The notes: generated from the sequence alone by a model not told the origin. A DNA stretch of 64,000 bases from Anabaena sp051781005 (GCF_051781005.1 NZ_JBPWOA010000006.1:124001-188000); one strand, 5' to 3'; counted from the first letter of the stretch, positions 17,650-26,637 are shown. A program made the numbers and translations.

Positions 17650-19647
17650 TTACCGTCCTAACATTTTATCTCGAAGATGCTTGATGCGATCGCGAAATTT
17701 TGCGGCTTCTTCAAATTCCATTTTTTTCGATGCTTCTTTCATTTGTGCTTCTAATAGGGTAATCAATTCTGGAATCTGCTCTAATGGTAGATCGTTGATA
17801 TGTTCATCTACGACTTTTAAATCAGTTGCATTTAAACGTCTTGATACATCTAAAAAAGACAAAATCGCATTACCCGATTTTTTGATAATTGGTTGTGGTG
17901 TAATTCCGTGCAGTTTATTATGTGCCGTTTGAATTCCCCGTCTTCTATCGGTTTCATCAATGGCTTTAATCATACTCTTGGTTAAGTTATCAGCATACAT
18001 GATGGCTTTTCCATGAATATGACGCGCAGCCCGGCCAATAGTTTGAATTAAGGAACGTTCAGCACGCAAGAAACCTTCTTTGTCTGCGTCCATAATTGCG
18101 ACTAAGGAAACTTCTGGTAAATCTAAACCTTCCCGTAGTAAATTTACCCCCACCAATACATCAAAAATTCCTTCTCGTAAATCTTGTAAAATCTCAATAC
18201 GTTGAATTGAATTAATTTCCGAATGTAAATATCTAACTTTAATTCCTCTATCTTCCAAATATTCAGTTAAATCTTCCGCCATGCGCTTTGTTAGAGTAGT
18301 AATCAAAGTTCTTTCTTTACGGTCAACTCTATCTTTGATTTCTCCTAATAAATCATCAATTTGTCCTTCTGTGGGACGAACAAATATTTCTGGATCTACT
18401 ACTCCAGTTGGTCGAATCACTTGCTCAACTATATTATCTTCTGAAATTTCTAATTCCCAAAGTCCTGGAGTTGCTGAAACAAAAATGCATTGATTAGCTT
18501 TTTGCCAAAATTCATCTACTTTTAAAGGACGGTTATCAGCAGCACTGGGAAGCCGAAAACCATGATCTATTAAAACTTTTTTCCGTGCTTGGTCGCCGTT
18601 ATACATCCCACGAATTTGAGGAACTGTAACGTGAGATTCATCAATTACTAACAGCCAATCTTTAGGAAAATAATCAATTAAACATTCTGGTGGTTCTCCA
18701 GCTTGTCTACCTGCTAAATGACGAGAATAGTTTTCTACGCCATTGCAATAACCCACTTCTCTCAGCATTTCCAAATCGTAGCGGGTGCGTTGGTCGATGC
18801 GTTGCGCTTCTACTAATTTACCTAATTCTTCTAATGTTAATTTTTGCTGTTTTAATTCTGTGGAAATATCTTCACAAGCGACTTCTAAACGTTCTTCTGG
18901 GGTGACAAAGTGACGCGCAGGGTAAATGTTAACTGCTTGGAGACTGCTCAAAATTTCCCCAGTTACAGGGTCAATGTAGCGAATTGCGTCAATTTCATCG
19001 CCAAAAAATTCAACGCGGATTATCCGGTCTTCATAAGCGGGTCCAATTTCTAAGACATCACCACGGACGCGGAATTTTCCCCGACCCATTTCTAAATCGT
19101 TGCGACTGTACTGCACAGATGTCAAATCGCGCAAAATTTGCCTTTGGTTAACTTCCATACCTATTTGTAGGGGAATGGCAGCTTTGAGGTATTCAGCAGG
19201 CATTCCTAAGCCGTAAATGCAACTAATAGAAGCAACAACGATGACATCTTTGCGTTCAAAGAGCGATCGCGTGGCTGAATGTCGCAACATATCTATCTCA
19301 TCATTAATCGCCGCTGTTTTCTCTATATAAGTGTCTGTAACCGGAATATACGCTTCTGGTTGATAATAATCGTAATAGCTGACAAAATACTCAACAGCGT
19401 TGTTAGGGAAGAACTCCCGTAACTCATTACACAACTGAGCAGCCAGGGTTTTGTTGTGCGCTAAGACTAAGGTAGGTTTACCCACCTTCTCAATCACTGC
19501 GGCGATAGAAAACGTCTTACCGGTTCCCGTTGCACCCAGTAAAGTTTGGTAACGATTACCGGCTTGGAGACTGGAGACAAGTTGTGCGATCGCTCGCGGT
19601 TGATCCCCTGTGGGACTAAAGGGAGCTTGAAGACTAAATTCCGTCAT
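17650..19647 (-). CDS. uvrB: excinuclease ABC subunit B
   Basis: UvrB, the helicase-like damage-verification subunit of nucleotide excision repair. At 665 residues it is close to the E. coli length (673). Visible features are Walker A GATGTGKTF near residue 40, the beta-hairpin tip YYDYYQPEAYIPVTDTYIEK near 95, the DEAD-like box LLVIDESHV, helicase motifs V/VI (GVNLLREGLDLPEVSLVAI, QTIGRAARH), and a C-terminal UVR domain for UvrC contact (LEAQMKEASKKMEFEEAAKF). The frame is open 29 codons further upstream, but homologues begin near MTEFSLQAPFSPTGDQP, so I start at the ATG at 19647. Confidence 0.97.
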   Translation of the reverse strand: MTEFSLQAPFSPTGDQPRAIAQLVSSLQAGNRYQTLLGATGTGKTFSIAAVIEKVGKPTLVLAHNKTLAAQLCNELREFFPNNAVEYFVSYYDYYQPEAYIPVTDTYIEKTAAINDEIDMLRHSATRSLFERKDVIVVASISCIYGLGMPAEYLKAAIPLQIGMEVNQRQILRDLTSVQYSRNDLEMGRGKFRVRGDVLEIGPAYEDRIIRVEFFGDEIDAIRYIDPVTGEILSSLQAVNIYPARHFVTPEERLEVACEDISTELKQQKLTLEELGKLVEAQRIDQRTRYDLEMLREVGYCNGVENYSRHLAGRQAGEPPECLIDYFPKDWLLVIDESHVTVPQIRGMYNGDQARKKVLIDHGFRLPSAADNRPLKVDEFWQKANQCIFVSATPGLWELEISEDNIVEQVIRPTGVVDPEIFVRPTEGQIDDLLGEIKDRVDRKERTLITTLTKRMAEDLTEYLEDRGIKVRYLHSEINSIQRIEILQDLREGIFDVLVGVNLLREGLDLPEVSLVAIMDADKEGFLRAERSLIQTIGRAARHIHGKAIMYADNLTKSMIKAIDETDRRRGIQTAHNKLHGITPQPIIKKSGNAILSFLDVSRRLNATDLKVVDEHINDLPLEQIPELITLLEAQMKEASKKMEFEEAAKFRDRIKHLRDKMLGR

Positions 19648-20002
19648 ACATACAGTTTTGTTGAAGATACCCACTTCCATAGTAGCGACACAGCCTCTCT
19701 CTGTGGGGTCTGAGTGGTAAAACAAAGGAAGCAAAGTGGGGATGTCAAAGATGACTAGATTTTCTCATTTTGCGAGTTGATTGGTTTGGAGGAGGAGCGC
19801 ATCCCATTTACAACCCCTACCTACGAAACTTTGAGGTCAAGGTATTACAGGGATTAAATAAACTTATATTTATATGAGGTTTTTTAGAGTTACACTCACA
19901 TATATAGGAGAAAATACATCTTTCCTTAATTATTGTAAAATTCACGTAATAAGTAAAAGGTGTTAGTTTACAAAGCGCCACAGCTGCAAAGGAGACATAA
20001 AA
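19648..20002. other. 355-bp divergent intergenic region
   Basis: Spacer between divergent uvrB and the RPIG-repeat gene. No gene seen. It presumably carries both promoters. AAGGAG at 19989-19994 is the ribosome-binding site of the plus-strand gene, 8 nt before its ATG. Confidence 0.55.
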
Positions 20003-20365
20003 ATGGAAGAAAATACCCAGGGTAATAATGTGAATACAGAGGAAGGTTCTCAAGGGACACTCATCGTTGCTGGAGAGCGTCCCATTGGCAGCAGTGGCTT
20101 ACAAGTCGCAGAAACAATATCAATCGCTGGATTGCGTCCTATTGGCACAAGTAGTTTGGAAGTGGTTGAAACCTATAACTCTATGGGAATTCGTCCCATA
20201 GGTGCAAACACGTTCCAAATGGTTAGTAGTATCAATCTCTCTGGTATTCGTCCAATTGGTTCCAGTTCAATAGTGATTTCTGAAAACTATTCTGTGTTTG
20301 GTAATCGTCCAATTGCACCCAATATTGTTGACGATTCTGAAATTCTGATGGGATTTCTAGACTAA
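20003..20365 (+). CDS. small protein with exact 19-residue RPIG repeats
   Basis: A 120-residue acidic protein of unknown function. After a 19-residue polar N-terminus, the motif RPI(G/A) recurs at residues 26, 45, 64, 83 and 102, an exact 19-residue period. Each unit reads roughly RPIGSSxLxVxExxSxxGx, alternating polar and aliphatic residues as in a beta-strand repeat or solenoid. There is no signal peptide, membrane segment or Cys. Translation is well supported by AAGGAG 8 nt before the ATG, and the gene ends in its own strong terminator, so it is a discrete transcription unit. I do not recognise a named family. Confidence 0.85.
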   Translation: MEENTQGNNVNTEEGSQGTLIVAGERPIGSSGLQVAETISIAGLRPIGTSSLEVVETYNSMGIRPIGANTFQMVSSINLSGIRPIGSSSIVISENYSVFGNRPIAPNIVDDSEILMGFLD

Positions 20366-20393
20366 GAACTAAGATCAATCCCATATCTTTATC

Positions 20394-20424
20394 AACCCAG
20401 TTTTATTGCTAAACTGGGTTTTTT
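20394..20424 (+). terminator. rho-independent terminator of the RPIG-repeat gene
   Basis: 10-bp perfect stem AACCCAGTTT / AAACTGGGTT, 7-nt loop TATTGCT, then TTTT; 28 bp after the stop codon. Confidence 0.9.
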
Positions 20425-20451
20425 ATGAAAATAAACAGAAAAATTTCATCT

Positions 20452-20474
20452 CACCAACTGCATGGCATTATTAA
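20452..20474 (+). repeat. direct repeat, copy A of fetB 3' end
   Basis: CAC(C)AACTGCATGGCATTATTAA matches 21219-21241 with one mismatch in 23 bases (19 consecutive bases identical). On the minus strand this copy reads NNAMQLVR-stop, the same C-terminus as FetB, with synonymous changes (TTG for TTA, AGA-TGA for CGG-TAA). It lies upstream of the MntA/HepT genes. Confidence 0.85.
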
Positions 20475-20539
20475 TGCTACAGATGTCGAATTTGCAATCT
20501 AGGTTATACTCAAGCAAGAGAATAGCTGCCATTTAGGTT

Positions 20540-20830
20540 ATGGGAATTGAAGAATTATTACTACCATTTCGTGAAGAAATATTAAAAATTGCCGCTAAAT
20601 ATGGCGCTTATAATATGCGGATTTTTGGTTCAGTTGCCAGAGGTGAAGCAACACCAGATAGTGATGTAGATTTTTTAGTGGAACTGCAACCTCAATGCAG
20701 TTTATTTGACTATATAGCGTTAACTCAAGATTTAGCAGCATTGCTAGGACGCAAAGTTGATGTTGCTGAACCTCAGAATTTACATGATTTAATTAGAGAT
20801 AAAGTATTAAGTGAAGCTGTCCCATTATGA
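20540..20830 (+). CDS. mntA: MntA-type nucleotidyltransferase antitoxin
   Basis: A 96-residue minimal nucleotidyltransferase with the catalytic pattern GSx10DxD (Gly30-Ser31 ... Asp42-Val-Asp44, in FGSVARGEATPDSDVDFLV) and a third acidic residue in KVDVAEP. In type VII toxin-antitoxin systems MntA neutralises the HEPN RNase HepT by AMPylating a Tyr near its active site. The stop codon overlaps the start of hepT (ATGA), indicating translational coupling. The pair lies between two copies of the fetB 3' end, suggesting it arrived as a unit. Confidence 0.92.
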   Translation: MGIEELLLPFREEILKIAAKYGAYNMRIFGSVARGEATPDSDVDFLVELQPQCSLFDYIALTQDLAALLGRKVDVAEPQNLHDLIRDKVLSEAVPL

Positions 20831-21168
20831 AAAATGAGCGTTTATATTTGAGCAATATTAAAGAATGTATTGAACGGATAGAAGAATATACCCAAGGTGG
20901 AAAAGAAGAATTTATGCAAACTAAGATGATTCAAGATGCAGTGATTCGCAATTTTGAAATCATTGGGGAAGCAACAAAAAGATTATCACCTGATTTGAGA
21001 AGCAAATATTCTGATGTTCCTTGGCAGCAGATGGCGGGTTTACGGGATGTACTAATTCATGATTATCTAAAGGTAAATCTGAATTTAGTTTGGCAAATTA
21101 TCGAGCAAAATTTAGCTGATTTAAAATCACAAGTTACAACAATTTTACAAAATTTAAGTGAAGGTTAG
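20827..21168 (+). CDS. hepT: HepT-type HEPN ribonuclease toxin (DUF86)
   Basis: A 113-residue all-helical HEPN/DUF86 protein. The toxin motif Rx4HxY is intact: Arg73, His78 and Tyr80 in GLRDVLIHDY. The conserved IRNFEIIGEATKRLS helix precedes it. HEPN toxins of this type cleave RNA (tRNA or mRNA), and the Tyr is the residue AMPylated by MntA in characterised systems. The start overlaps mntA by 4 bp. Intact motifs in both genes argue for a working module. Confidence 0.92.
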   Translation: MKNERLYLSNIKECIERIEEYTQGGKEEFMQTKMIQDAVIRNFEIIGEATKRLSPDLRSKYSDVPWQQMAGLRDVLIHDYLKVNLNLVWQIIEQNLADLKSQVTTILQNLSEG

Positions 21169-21212
21169 GATGATATGCCCTGAGAATTATAGGTAATCAA
21201 TCTAAAATCATT

Positions 21213-21989
21213 TTACCGCACTAACTGCATGGCATTATTAAAAAACTGACGGCATAAACCTTTGGTGACTAAAATTGTCGTCAACAAATTTGCGACAACA
21301 ACCATAAACATAATCAAAATTTCATAGGATACGGCTTCTAAAGGTTTTACTCCAGCGAGTAACTGTCCGCTGGTGAAAGCTGGGATTGTCACCATGCCAA
21401 TGAGCATCATTTGATTTAGAGTGGGGAGCAATGCGGCTCGAATTGCGTCTTTACGATAAGGACTAATTGCTTGCTGGGGAGTTGCACCTAAACTTAAATG
21501 AGTCTCTATTTCTGTGGGAAATTGGTTAATCGCATTTACAAGACGTTCTCCTGCTACTGCTGCTGCATTCATGCCATTACCAATCAATATGCCGGCTAAA
21601 GGAATTAGATAACGTGGTTCATACCATCTATCTGGTTGGATAATTAAAAAGTTGGTATAAAGCAATGTTAAGGCGGTACTGATGAAAATTGCCCCCCACA
21701 CTAAAGGTAGTACTTGAGGAATTTTTTGGCTGATGCGATTTCGTGCGACAATCGCCGTAATTGTCAGCATGATTGTTAAAATCGCTAAAACTGCCCAAAC
21801 ATTGTCTACAGCAAAGATGAAGTCTAAAACGTATCCTAATACGATGAGTTGGAGGATGGTTCTACCGGTGGCTAAGGCTAAGTTTAACTCTAGTCCTAAT
21901 TTTTCCCAGGCAGATAAACCAAGAGCGATCGCTATTAATGCTACAGCTAATGCTAAATCTACAATATCCAGTTTAATCAAATCCGGCAT
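21213..21989 (-). CDS. fetB: FetB-type ABC transporter permease (UPF0014)
   Basis: A 258-residue integral membrane protein with about seven hydrophobic segments, of the YbbM/FetB family (iron export permease; related to plant ALS3/STAR2). Visible family regions are ARNRISQKIPQVLPLVWGAI, LIGNGMNAAAVAGERLV, LSLGATPQQAISPYRKDAIR and MIGMVTIPAFTSGQLLAGVKP. The ATPase partner FetA is not in the window. The last codons (NNAMQLVR-stop) are duplicated 767 bp further down, beyond the HepT/MntA genes. The iron-export role is inferred from E. coli FetAB. Confidence 0.88.
   Translation of the reverse strand: MPDLIKLDIVDLALAVALIAIALGLSAWEKLGLELNLALATGRTILQLIVLGYVLDFIFAVDNVWAVLAILTIMLTITAIVARNRISQKIPQVLPLVWGAIFISTALTLLYTNFLIIQPDRWYEPRYLIPLAGILIGNGMNAAAVAGERLVNAINQFPTEIETHLSLGATPQQAISPYRKDAIRAALLPTLNQMMLIGMVTIPAFTSGQLLAGVKPLEAVSYEILIMFMVVVANLLTTILVTKGLCRQFFNNAMQLVR
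21219..21241 (-). repeat. direct repeat, copy B (3' end of fetB)
   Basis: Second copy of the 23-base repeat at 20452-20474, here forming the actual C-terminal codons of fetB. The two copies bracket mntA-hepT with a 767-bp period, as attachment-site-like ends would. Confidence 0.85.
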
Positions 21990-22192
21990 GGTTTCTCTAC
22001 TTCCTGGGATTTTCTACTTGTAGCAACGGTCAAGATGCTGAGGACATCAATTGATGATGGAACTCCTTCTACAACAGGTTTTTACTCCTGACTTCTGCTA
22101 TCAAACAGCCTACACGCGAATAATTCAAAATTCCATTAGCAAACAGCACCCGTAAAAGTGTATCTTTTGTATCTCGATTAAAATAATAAATT

Positions 22193-23341
22193 ATGATCCA
22201 ACGCGTAAATTCCATTCCCGCATTTGATATAAAACAGCAATACGCCACTATTGAAGCGGAAGTCAGTAGTGCTGTTCTAGAAGTTCTTGCTTCTGGCCGT
22301 TATATTGGTGGCCCTGCAATTGCAGGCTTTGAGCAACAATTTGCTGCTTATCATGGTGTAAGTGAATGTGTAGCTTGTAATTCTGGTACAGATGCGCTGT
22401 ATTTAGCACTACGCGCTTTAGGAGTTGGTGCAGGTGATGAAGTTATTACCACACCTTTCACCTTTTTTGCAACTACTGAAGTTATCAGTGCTGTAGGTGC
22501 AACGCCTGTTTTTGTTGATATTGATGCCACTACCTTTAATTTGGATGTAGCACAAATAACAGAGGCAATTACACCTAAGACCAAGGCTATTATCCCAGTT
22601 CACTTGTTTGGACTACCTGTGGATATGACAGCTTTGATGGAGGTTGCTCAATTTCACAATTTAGCAGTAATTGAAGATTGCGCTCAAGCTACAGGTGCAA
22701 CTTGGGATAATCAAAAAGTTGGCAGCATTGGACACGTTGGTTGTTTTAGCTTTTACCCAACTAAGAATCTGGGTGGTTGTGGTGATGGTGGTGCGATTAC
22801 AACTAATGATAGTGCGATCGCAGCCAAGTTGCGAATATTGCGAGAACATGGCAGTAAAGAAAGATATATTCACGAAGAAATAGGTGTCAACAGCCGTTTA
22901 GATGCCATTCAAGCCGTAATTCTGCAAATTAAACTGCGCTATCTAGATACGTGGAACAAACAACGGCAGCAAATAGCCGCTTATTACTACCAATACCTCA
23001 GTCAAGTTCCCGGTATCACCACACCCCAAGAATTACTAGGAGGAGTTGGAGTTTGGAATCAATATACCATTCGCGTTTCTAGTGAAGGCAGAAATGGTGC
23101 AAGTGCTAAATATCGGGATTGGGTGCGGACTCAATTACAAGAAAAAGAAGTGAGTTCCATGCTTTACTATCCCCGTCCTTTGCATCTGCAACCAGTTTAT
23201 GAAAATCTGGGTTATCAACCGGGACAATTGCCAGTTTCAGAGCAAGCTTGTCACGAGGTGATATCTTTACCCATGTTCCCAGAACTAACCCAGGAACAGC
23301 AAGATAAAGTAATTTATGCCTTGAAAGATTGTTTAGGGTAA
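22193..23341 (+). CDS. DegT/DnrJ/EryC1/StrS aminotransferase
   Basis: A 382-residue PLP-dependent sugar aminotransferase of fold type I. It shows CNSGTDALYLALRALG (PLP phosphate loop), TTPFTFFATTEVI, the VIEDCAQATGA motif (Asp to the pyridine N) and the Schiff-base Lys in FYPTKNLGGCGDGG. It presumably transfers an amino group from glutamate to a keto-sugar nucleotide. It is paralogous to the aminotransferase at 32430 but stands alone, convergent with galE at the edge of the polysaccharide locus. The substrate position (C3 or C4) cannot be set from sequence alone. Confidence 0.9.
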   Translation: MIQRVNSIPAFDIKQQYATIEAEVSSAVLEVLASGRYIGGPAIAGFEQQFAAYHGVSECVACNSGTDALYLALRALGVGAGDEVITTPFTFFATTEVISAVGATPVFVDIDATTFNLDVAQITEAITPKTKAIIPVHLFGLPVDMTALMEVAQFHNLAVIEDCAQATGATWDNQKVGSIGHVGCFSFYPTKNLGGCGDGGAITTNDSAIAAKLRILREHGSKERYIHEEIGVNSRLDAIQAVILQIKLRYLDTWNKQRQQIAAYYYQYLSQVPGITTPQELLGGVGVWNQYTIRVSSEGRNGASAKYRDWVRTQLQEKEVSSMLYYPRPLHLQPVYENLGYQPGQLPVSEQACHEVISLPMFPELTQEQQDKVIYALKDCLG

Positions 23342-23348
23342 GATTTAG

Positions 23349-23367
23349 GGCAGGCATCTTGCCTGTC
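23349..23367. repeat. palindrome between convergent genes
   Basis: GGCAGGC-ATCTT-GCCTGTC: 7-bp stem with one G-T pair, a few bases after the aminotransferase stop codon and before the galE 3' end. Same type as the repeats at 17492 and 43211. Confidence 0.55.
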
Positions 23368-23445
23368 TGTAGCACTATTTTGTCTGCAAAATATCATCAA
23401 CTTTTATCTAGAGTTGTCTAATAACCCGACTACCAGCCAAAAAGC

Positions 23446-24441
23446 TCATTTTGTCCCAGACACCATTTCTCGCTGTCTTTCCCAAGCCAAAGTAGTAGAC
23501 ACGATGAGATCCAGATCATTATATTTGGGTTGCCAGCCCAGCACCTTGTGAATTTTATCGGCACAAGCTGTGACGCAGGCTGGATCACCCTCACGACGGT
23601 CAGTTTCAATAACAGGAAAATCCACCTCAGAAATTGCCTTGACTCGTTCAATAACTTGACGCACACTATAGCCTTGCCCATAACCGCAATTAAGAATTTG
23701 GCTTTCTCCACCCATTTCCAGATAGAGTAAAGCCTCCAAATGCGCTGTAGCCAAGTCTTCCACATGGATATAGTCCCGAATTCCGGTGCCATCTGGTGTG
23801 GGAAAATCAGTGCCAAAAATTTGCATTTGTGGCTGACGTTTAAGTGCTGCATCACAGGCAGATTTAATCAGATGATTTGTCTTAGGTGATATTTGCCCCA
23901 GCTTGCCACTAGAATCGGCTCCTGCCACATTAAAATAACGTAGAATTACGTAACGCAGAGAAGAAGTAATAGCATAGTCCTTAATCAGCCATTCGCTCAT
24001 CAGCTTTGAGCGCCCATAGGGGTTAATAGGCATGGTAGGGGTAAACTCACTAACTGGATTTTCCCCTACCTCTCCATAAACTGCTGCTGTACTGGAAAAG
24101 ATGATTTGATTAACACCCATCACATGACAACAGCGGAGTAAATTTAAAGTATTGCGTGTGTTGTTAGCGTAGTAGTCCAGGGGATGGATGATTGATTCTG
24201 GTACAATCAGACTAGCGGCAAAGTGCAACACCGCACTAAATTCATGCTTGGCAAAAACTAGATAAAGATGGTCTAAGTCGGCTAAATCGCCGATAATCAA
24301 ATCGCCGTAAAGCACAGATTTTGGTGAACCTGTAGAGCAATTGTCATAGACTATAATGTCATAACCGACTGTACCAAGTTGGCGGACAACGTGTGAGCCT
24401 ATATAGCCTGCGCCACCAGTTACTAAAACTTTTTTTCTCAT
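23446..24441 (-). CDS. galE: UDP-glucose 4-epimerase
   Basis: A 331-residue short-chain dehydrogenase-type NAD epimerase. The NAD-binding motif is TGGAGYIGSH (residues 8-17), the catalytic Ser lies in SSTAAVYGE, and the YxxxK pair in NPYGRSKLMSE. FNVAGAD and DGTGIRDYIHVEDLA are GalE signatures. It interconverts UDP-glucose/UDP-galactose (or the N-acetyl forms), supplying sugar nucleotides to the adjoining polysaccharide locus. It overlaps the sugar transferase gene by 4 bp (ATGA), so the two are translationally coupled. Confidence 0.93.
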   Translation of the reverse strand: MRKKVLVTGGAGYIGSHVVRQLGTVGYDIIVYDNCSTGSPKSVLYGDLIIGDLADLDHLYLVFAKHEFSAVLHFAASLIVPESIIHPLDYYANNTRNTLNLLRCCHVMGVNQIIFSSTAAVYGEVGENPVSEFTPTMPINPYGRSKLMSEWLIKDYAITSSLRYVILRYFNVAGADSSGKLGQISPKTNHLIKSACDAALKRQPQMQIFGTDFPTPDGTGIRDYIHVEDLATAHLEALLYLEMGGESQILNCGYGQGYSVRQVIERVKAISEVDFPVIETDRREGDPACVTACADKIHKVLGWQPKYNDLDLIVSTTLAWERQREMVSGTK

Positions 24442-25841
24442 CTACCTTGACCTAAAAAAACTACTCGTATAGTTTTGAAAGCGATCGCTAAATCTAACCA
24501 AATGGAATAGTTCTTGATGTAATAGAGGTCGTAAGCGAGCTTTTCATAGGCATCTTCAATTGATGCACCGTAGGGATAGAGTACCTGGGCCCAGCCTGTT
24601 ATTCCCGGTTTGACCAAATAACGTAGTTCATAGTAAGGAATCGCTTCTTTCAGCTTGGCATCAAACTCTGGACGTTCTGGACGTGGGCCAATTAAGCTCA
24701 TTTCTCCCCTCAGCACATTCCAAATCTGCGGTAGTTCGTCGATTCGCAACAGGCGTAGCCAACGTCCTACTCTAGTAACACGAGGGTCATGTTTATCAGC
24801 CCACTGTACCCCGTGTTTCTCAGAATCTTGATGCATAGAGCGGAATTTATAAACTCTAAATGACTTGCCATATAAACCTGTTCGTAACTGGCTGTAGAAT
24901 ACTGGGCCCGAACTATCTAATTTAATTGCCAGTATCGTGAACAACATTAGTGGGGATAAAATTACGAGCAAAACCATTACCAGAATCAAATCTACAAACC
25001 GCTTTAACTTCATAGTTAAGTAGCCAGGCATCAAGTGAAACCCAGGGCTAAAAGCGAACCACTTATCCTGTAGTAGGTACGAAGGGAGTTTATACCATAA
25101 GGTTTCATAAAAATCCGGCAGCCTGTAAATTGGAATACCTCGCAGCCGGATTTGCATCAATTGCTGTACCTGCATATCAGAAAACTGAATATTGGTTGCT
25201 ATGATTACGGCAGACCAAGATTCTTGAATCCATTTAGATAAATCATTGAAGTCTCCTACATAATTCAGATTATCCAGTTCTGAACGAGCAGGCTTTTGAT
25301 CAGCTTCAGGAGTTAGCACAACTAACTTCCCCAATAGATTTAGCTGTAATAGATTTTGTGTAAATTTGATTGCGCTTTCACCTGCACCCAACATCAACCA
25401 ACGACTTTGCTCAGTGCGCGATCGCACCCATCTCGCTGCTAATAATCTTAACATCACTGCCCAGATGCTAAAAATTCCCAAGCTTGATAGCAAAACGCCC
25501 CGTTTAACCAATGTATGATCCACCCAAGCCATTAGCGCAAAAATGAAAAAACCACTTACTAAAATGCCGATTAGGGTGCGAGATGGTGTCCTTAATCCCG
25601 CAATCTGTCTCTCTGGATGGTAAGTATCAGCCAAATAAAGTCCTACTAGCATTAATAAGACAAAACAGTAAATAAATGGGTCAAATCCGTTAATTGGTTG
25701 GCCTAACCGTAACCAAAAAGCAAATAATAAACAAACATACAAGCCAAAAATATCACCTAAAAAAAGGATTATAGGCAGAGTACGTGGTATGTTTGGCAAT
25801 TTGGTATTATTTGGAGAACTGATGTAACTAGTAAGATTCAT
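24438..25841 (-). CDS. undecaprenyl-phosphate sugar-phosphate transferase (WcaJ/WbaP-like)
   Basis: A 467-residue polyisoprenyl-phosphate hexose-1-phosphate transferase that starts repeat-unit assembly on undecaprenyl phosphate. The N-terminal half has about four to five membrane segments and a CoA-binding-like Rossmann region (SRWLMLGAGESAIKF). After a further membrane segment (LILVMVLLVILSPLMLF) the catalytic bacterial sugar transferase domain follows: GPVFYSQLRTGLYGKSFRVY, KFRSMHQDSE, LRIDELPQIWNVLRGEMSLI, GPRPERPEF and KPGITGWAQV. It is cotranscribed with galE. The first sugar is not predictable beyond a hexose such as Glc or Gal. Confidence 0.92.
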   Translation of the reverse strand: MNLTSYISSPNNTKLPNIPRTLPIILFLGDIFGLYVCLLFAFWLRLGQPINGFDPFIYCFVLLMLVGLYLADTYHPERQIAGLRTPSRTLIGILVSGFFIFALMAWVDHTLVKRGVLLSSLGIFSIWAVMLRLLAARWVRSRTEQSRWLMLGAGESAIKFTQNLLQLNLLGKLVVLTPEADQKPARSELDNLNYVGDFNDLSKWIQESWSAVIIATNIQFSDMQVQQLMQIRLRGIPIYRLPDFYETLWYKLPSYLLQDKWFAFSPGFHLMPGYLTMKLKRFVDLILVMVLLVILSPLMLFTILAIKLDSSGPVFYSQLRTGLYGKSFRVYKFRSMHQDSEKHGVQWADKHDPRVTRVGRWLRLLRIDELPQIWNVLRGEMSLIGPRPERPEFDAKLKEAIPYYELRYLVKPGITGWAQVLYPYGASIEDAYEKLAYDLYYIKNYSIWLDLAIAFKTIRVVFLGQGR

Positions 25842-25936
25842 ATATTTTATTAGCTTGTGTTTTGCTCATTTTTGTACAAGGTTCAAATTTCATACGAACT
25901 TACACATTGATTTGGATATAGCGTTTCCTCATCACA

Positions 25937-25996
25937 TGAGGTACATCATAGCCCCCTCCCCACAAGCGATGAGGGGGTTGGGGTTTTTGTACCTCA
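25937..25996. repeat. nested palindromic repeat
   Basis: Outer arms TGAGGTAC / GTACCTCA (25937-25944 and 25989-25996) enclose CCCCCTC / GAGGGGG (25952-25958 and 25971-25977), followed by GGGGTTTTT. The symmetry suggests a small mobile-type palindrome (MITE-like or REP-like) that could also terminate transcription. Confidence 0.65.
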
Positions 25997-26606
25997 CTCA
26001 ACCGATAGCTATATATCTGAGGTTAAAACCTTTTATCCTTCTTTTATTATCAAAAAAAAATGATCAATTTTCTGATTTTGATATCCAGATTCACACAATG
26101 TTGCCAAGATTTAAGTTCCACAAAAAAACAACATATTGGTGAATATGCTCAAACATTGATAAATAATAAGCTGGGATTTTTTTAATCTCAGATTTGGATG
26201 TAGCGAACGGACAGAAATGAGGATTATCAATACCATTCAGTTAAGGCTCAAAATTAATTGAAAGAAAACTCAACATTACCCAATACTTATTTGAGTATTG
26301 CTGCCTTCCCACTACGCGGAAACAAGCTAGAATTTTTCTTAACTGAACAGTATTGGATTATGAATACCATTCCCAATACTCTAACTACAGATTGAAGAAA
26401 AGTCGTATTAGCCAGTAAGGATTAAGGGTTCTTCGGTTATTTATATGGAAAACCTGGTTCAACATTATTGACAGTCTTATTTCACTGGCATTTCATTGAA
26501 AACAAGAGCATAATCCTTTATAACTCTTGCCCAGTAAAGGTTTTGTTATAATCAATCCTCAATCACCATAAAAAAGGCGAAAGATCCAGATTAATATAAA
26601 TTATGT

Positions 26607-26637
26607 GTATAACACATTACGAGAATGAGTGTTATAC
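26607..26637. promoter_or_regulatory. 9-bp inverted repeat, possible operator
   Basis: GTATAACAC and GTGTTATAC are perfectly complementary arms separated by 13 nt. Low GC content and lack of a T-run make it look more like a protein-binding site than a terminator. It lies 710 bp before the wzc start. Confidence 0.4.

Noticed and set aside
25855..26142. 95-codon plus-strand ORF in the long gap before wzc
   Set aside because: It runs through the nested palindrome at 25937-25996 and lacks a ribosome-binding site; composition is that of AT-rich non-coding DNA.
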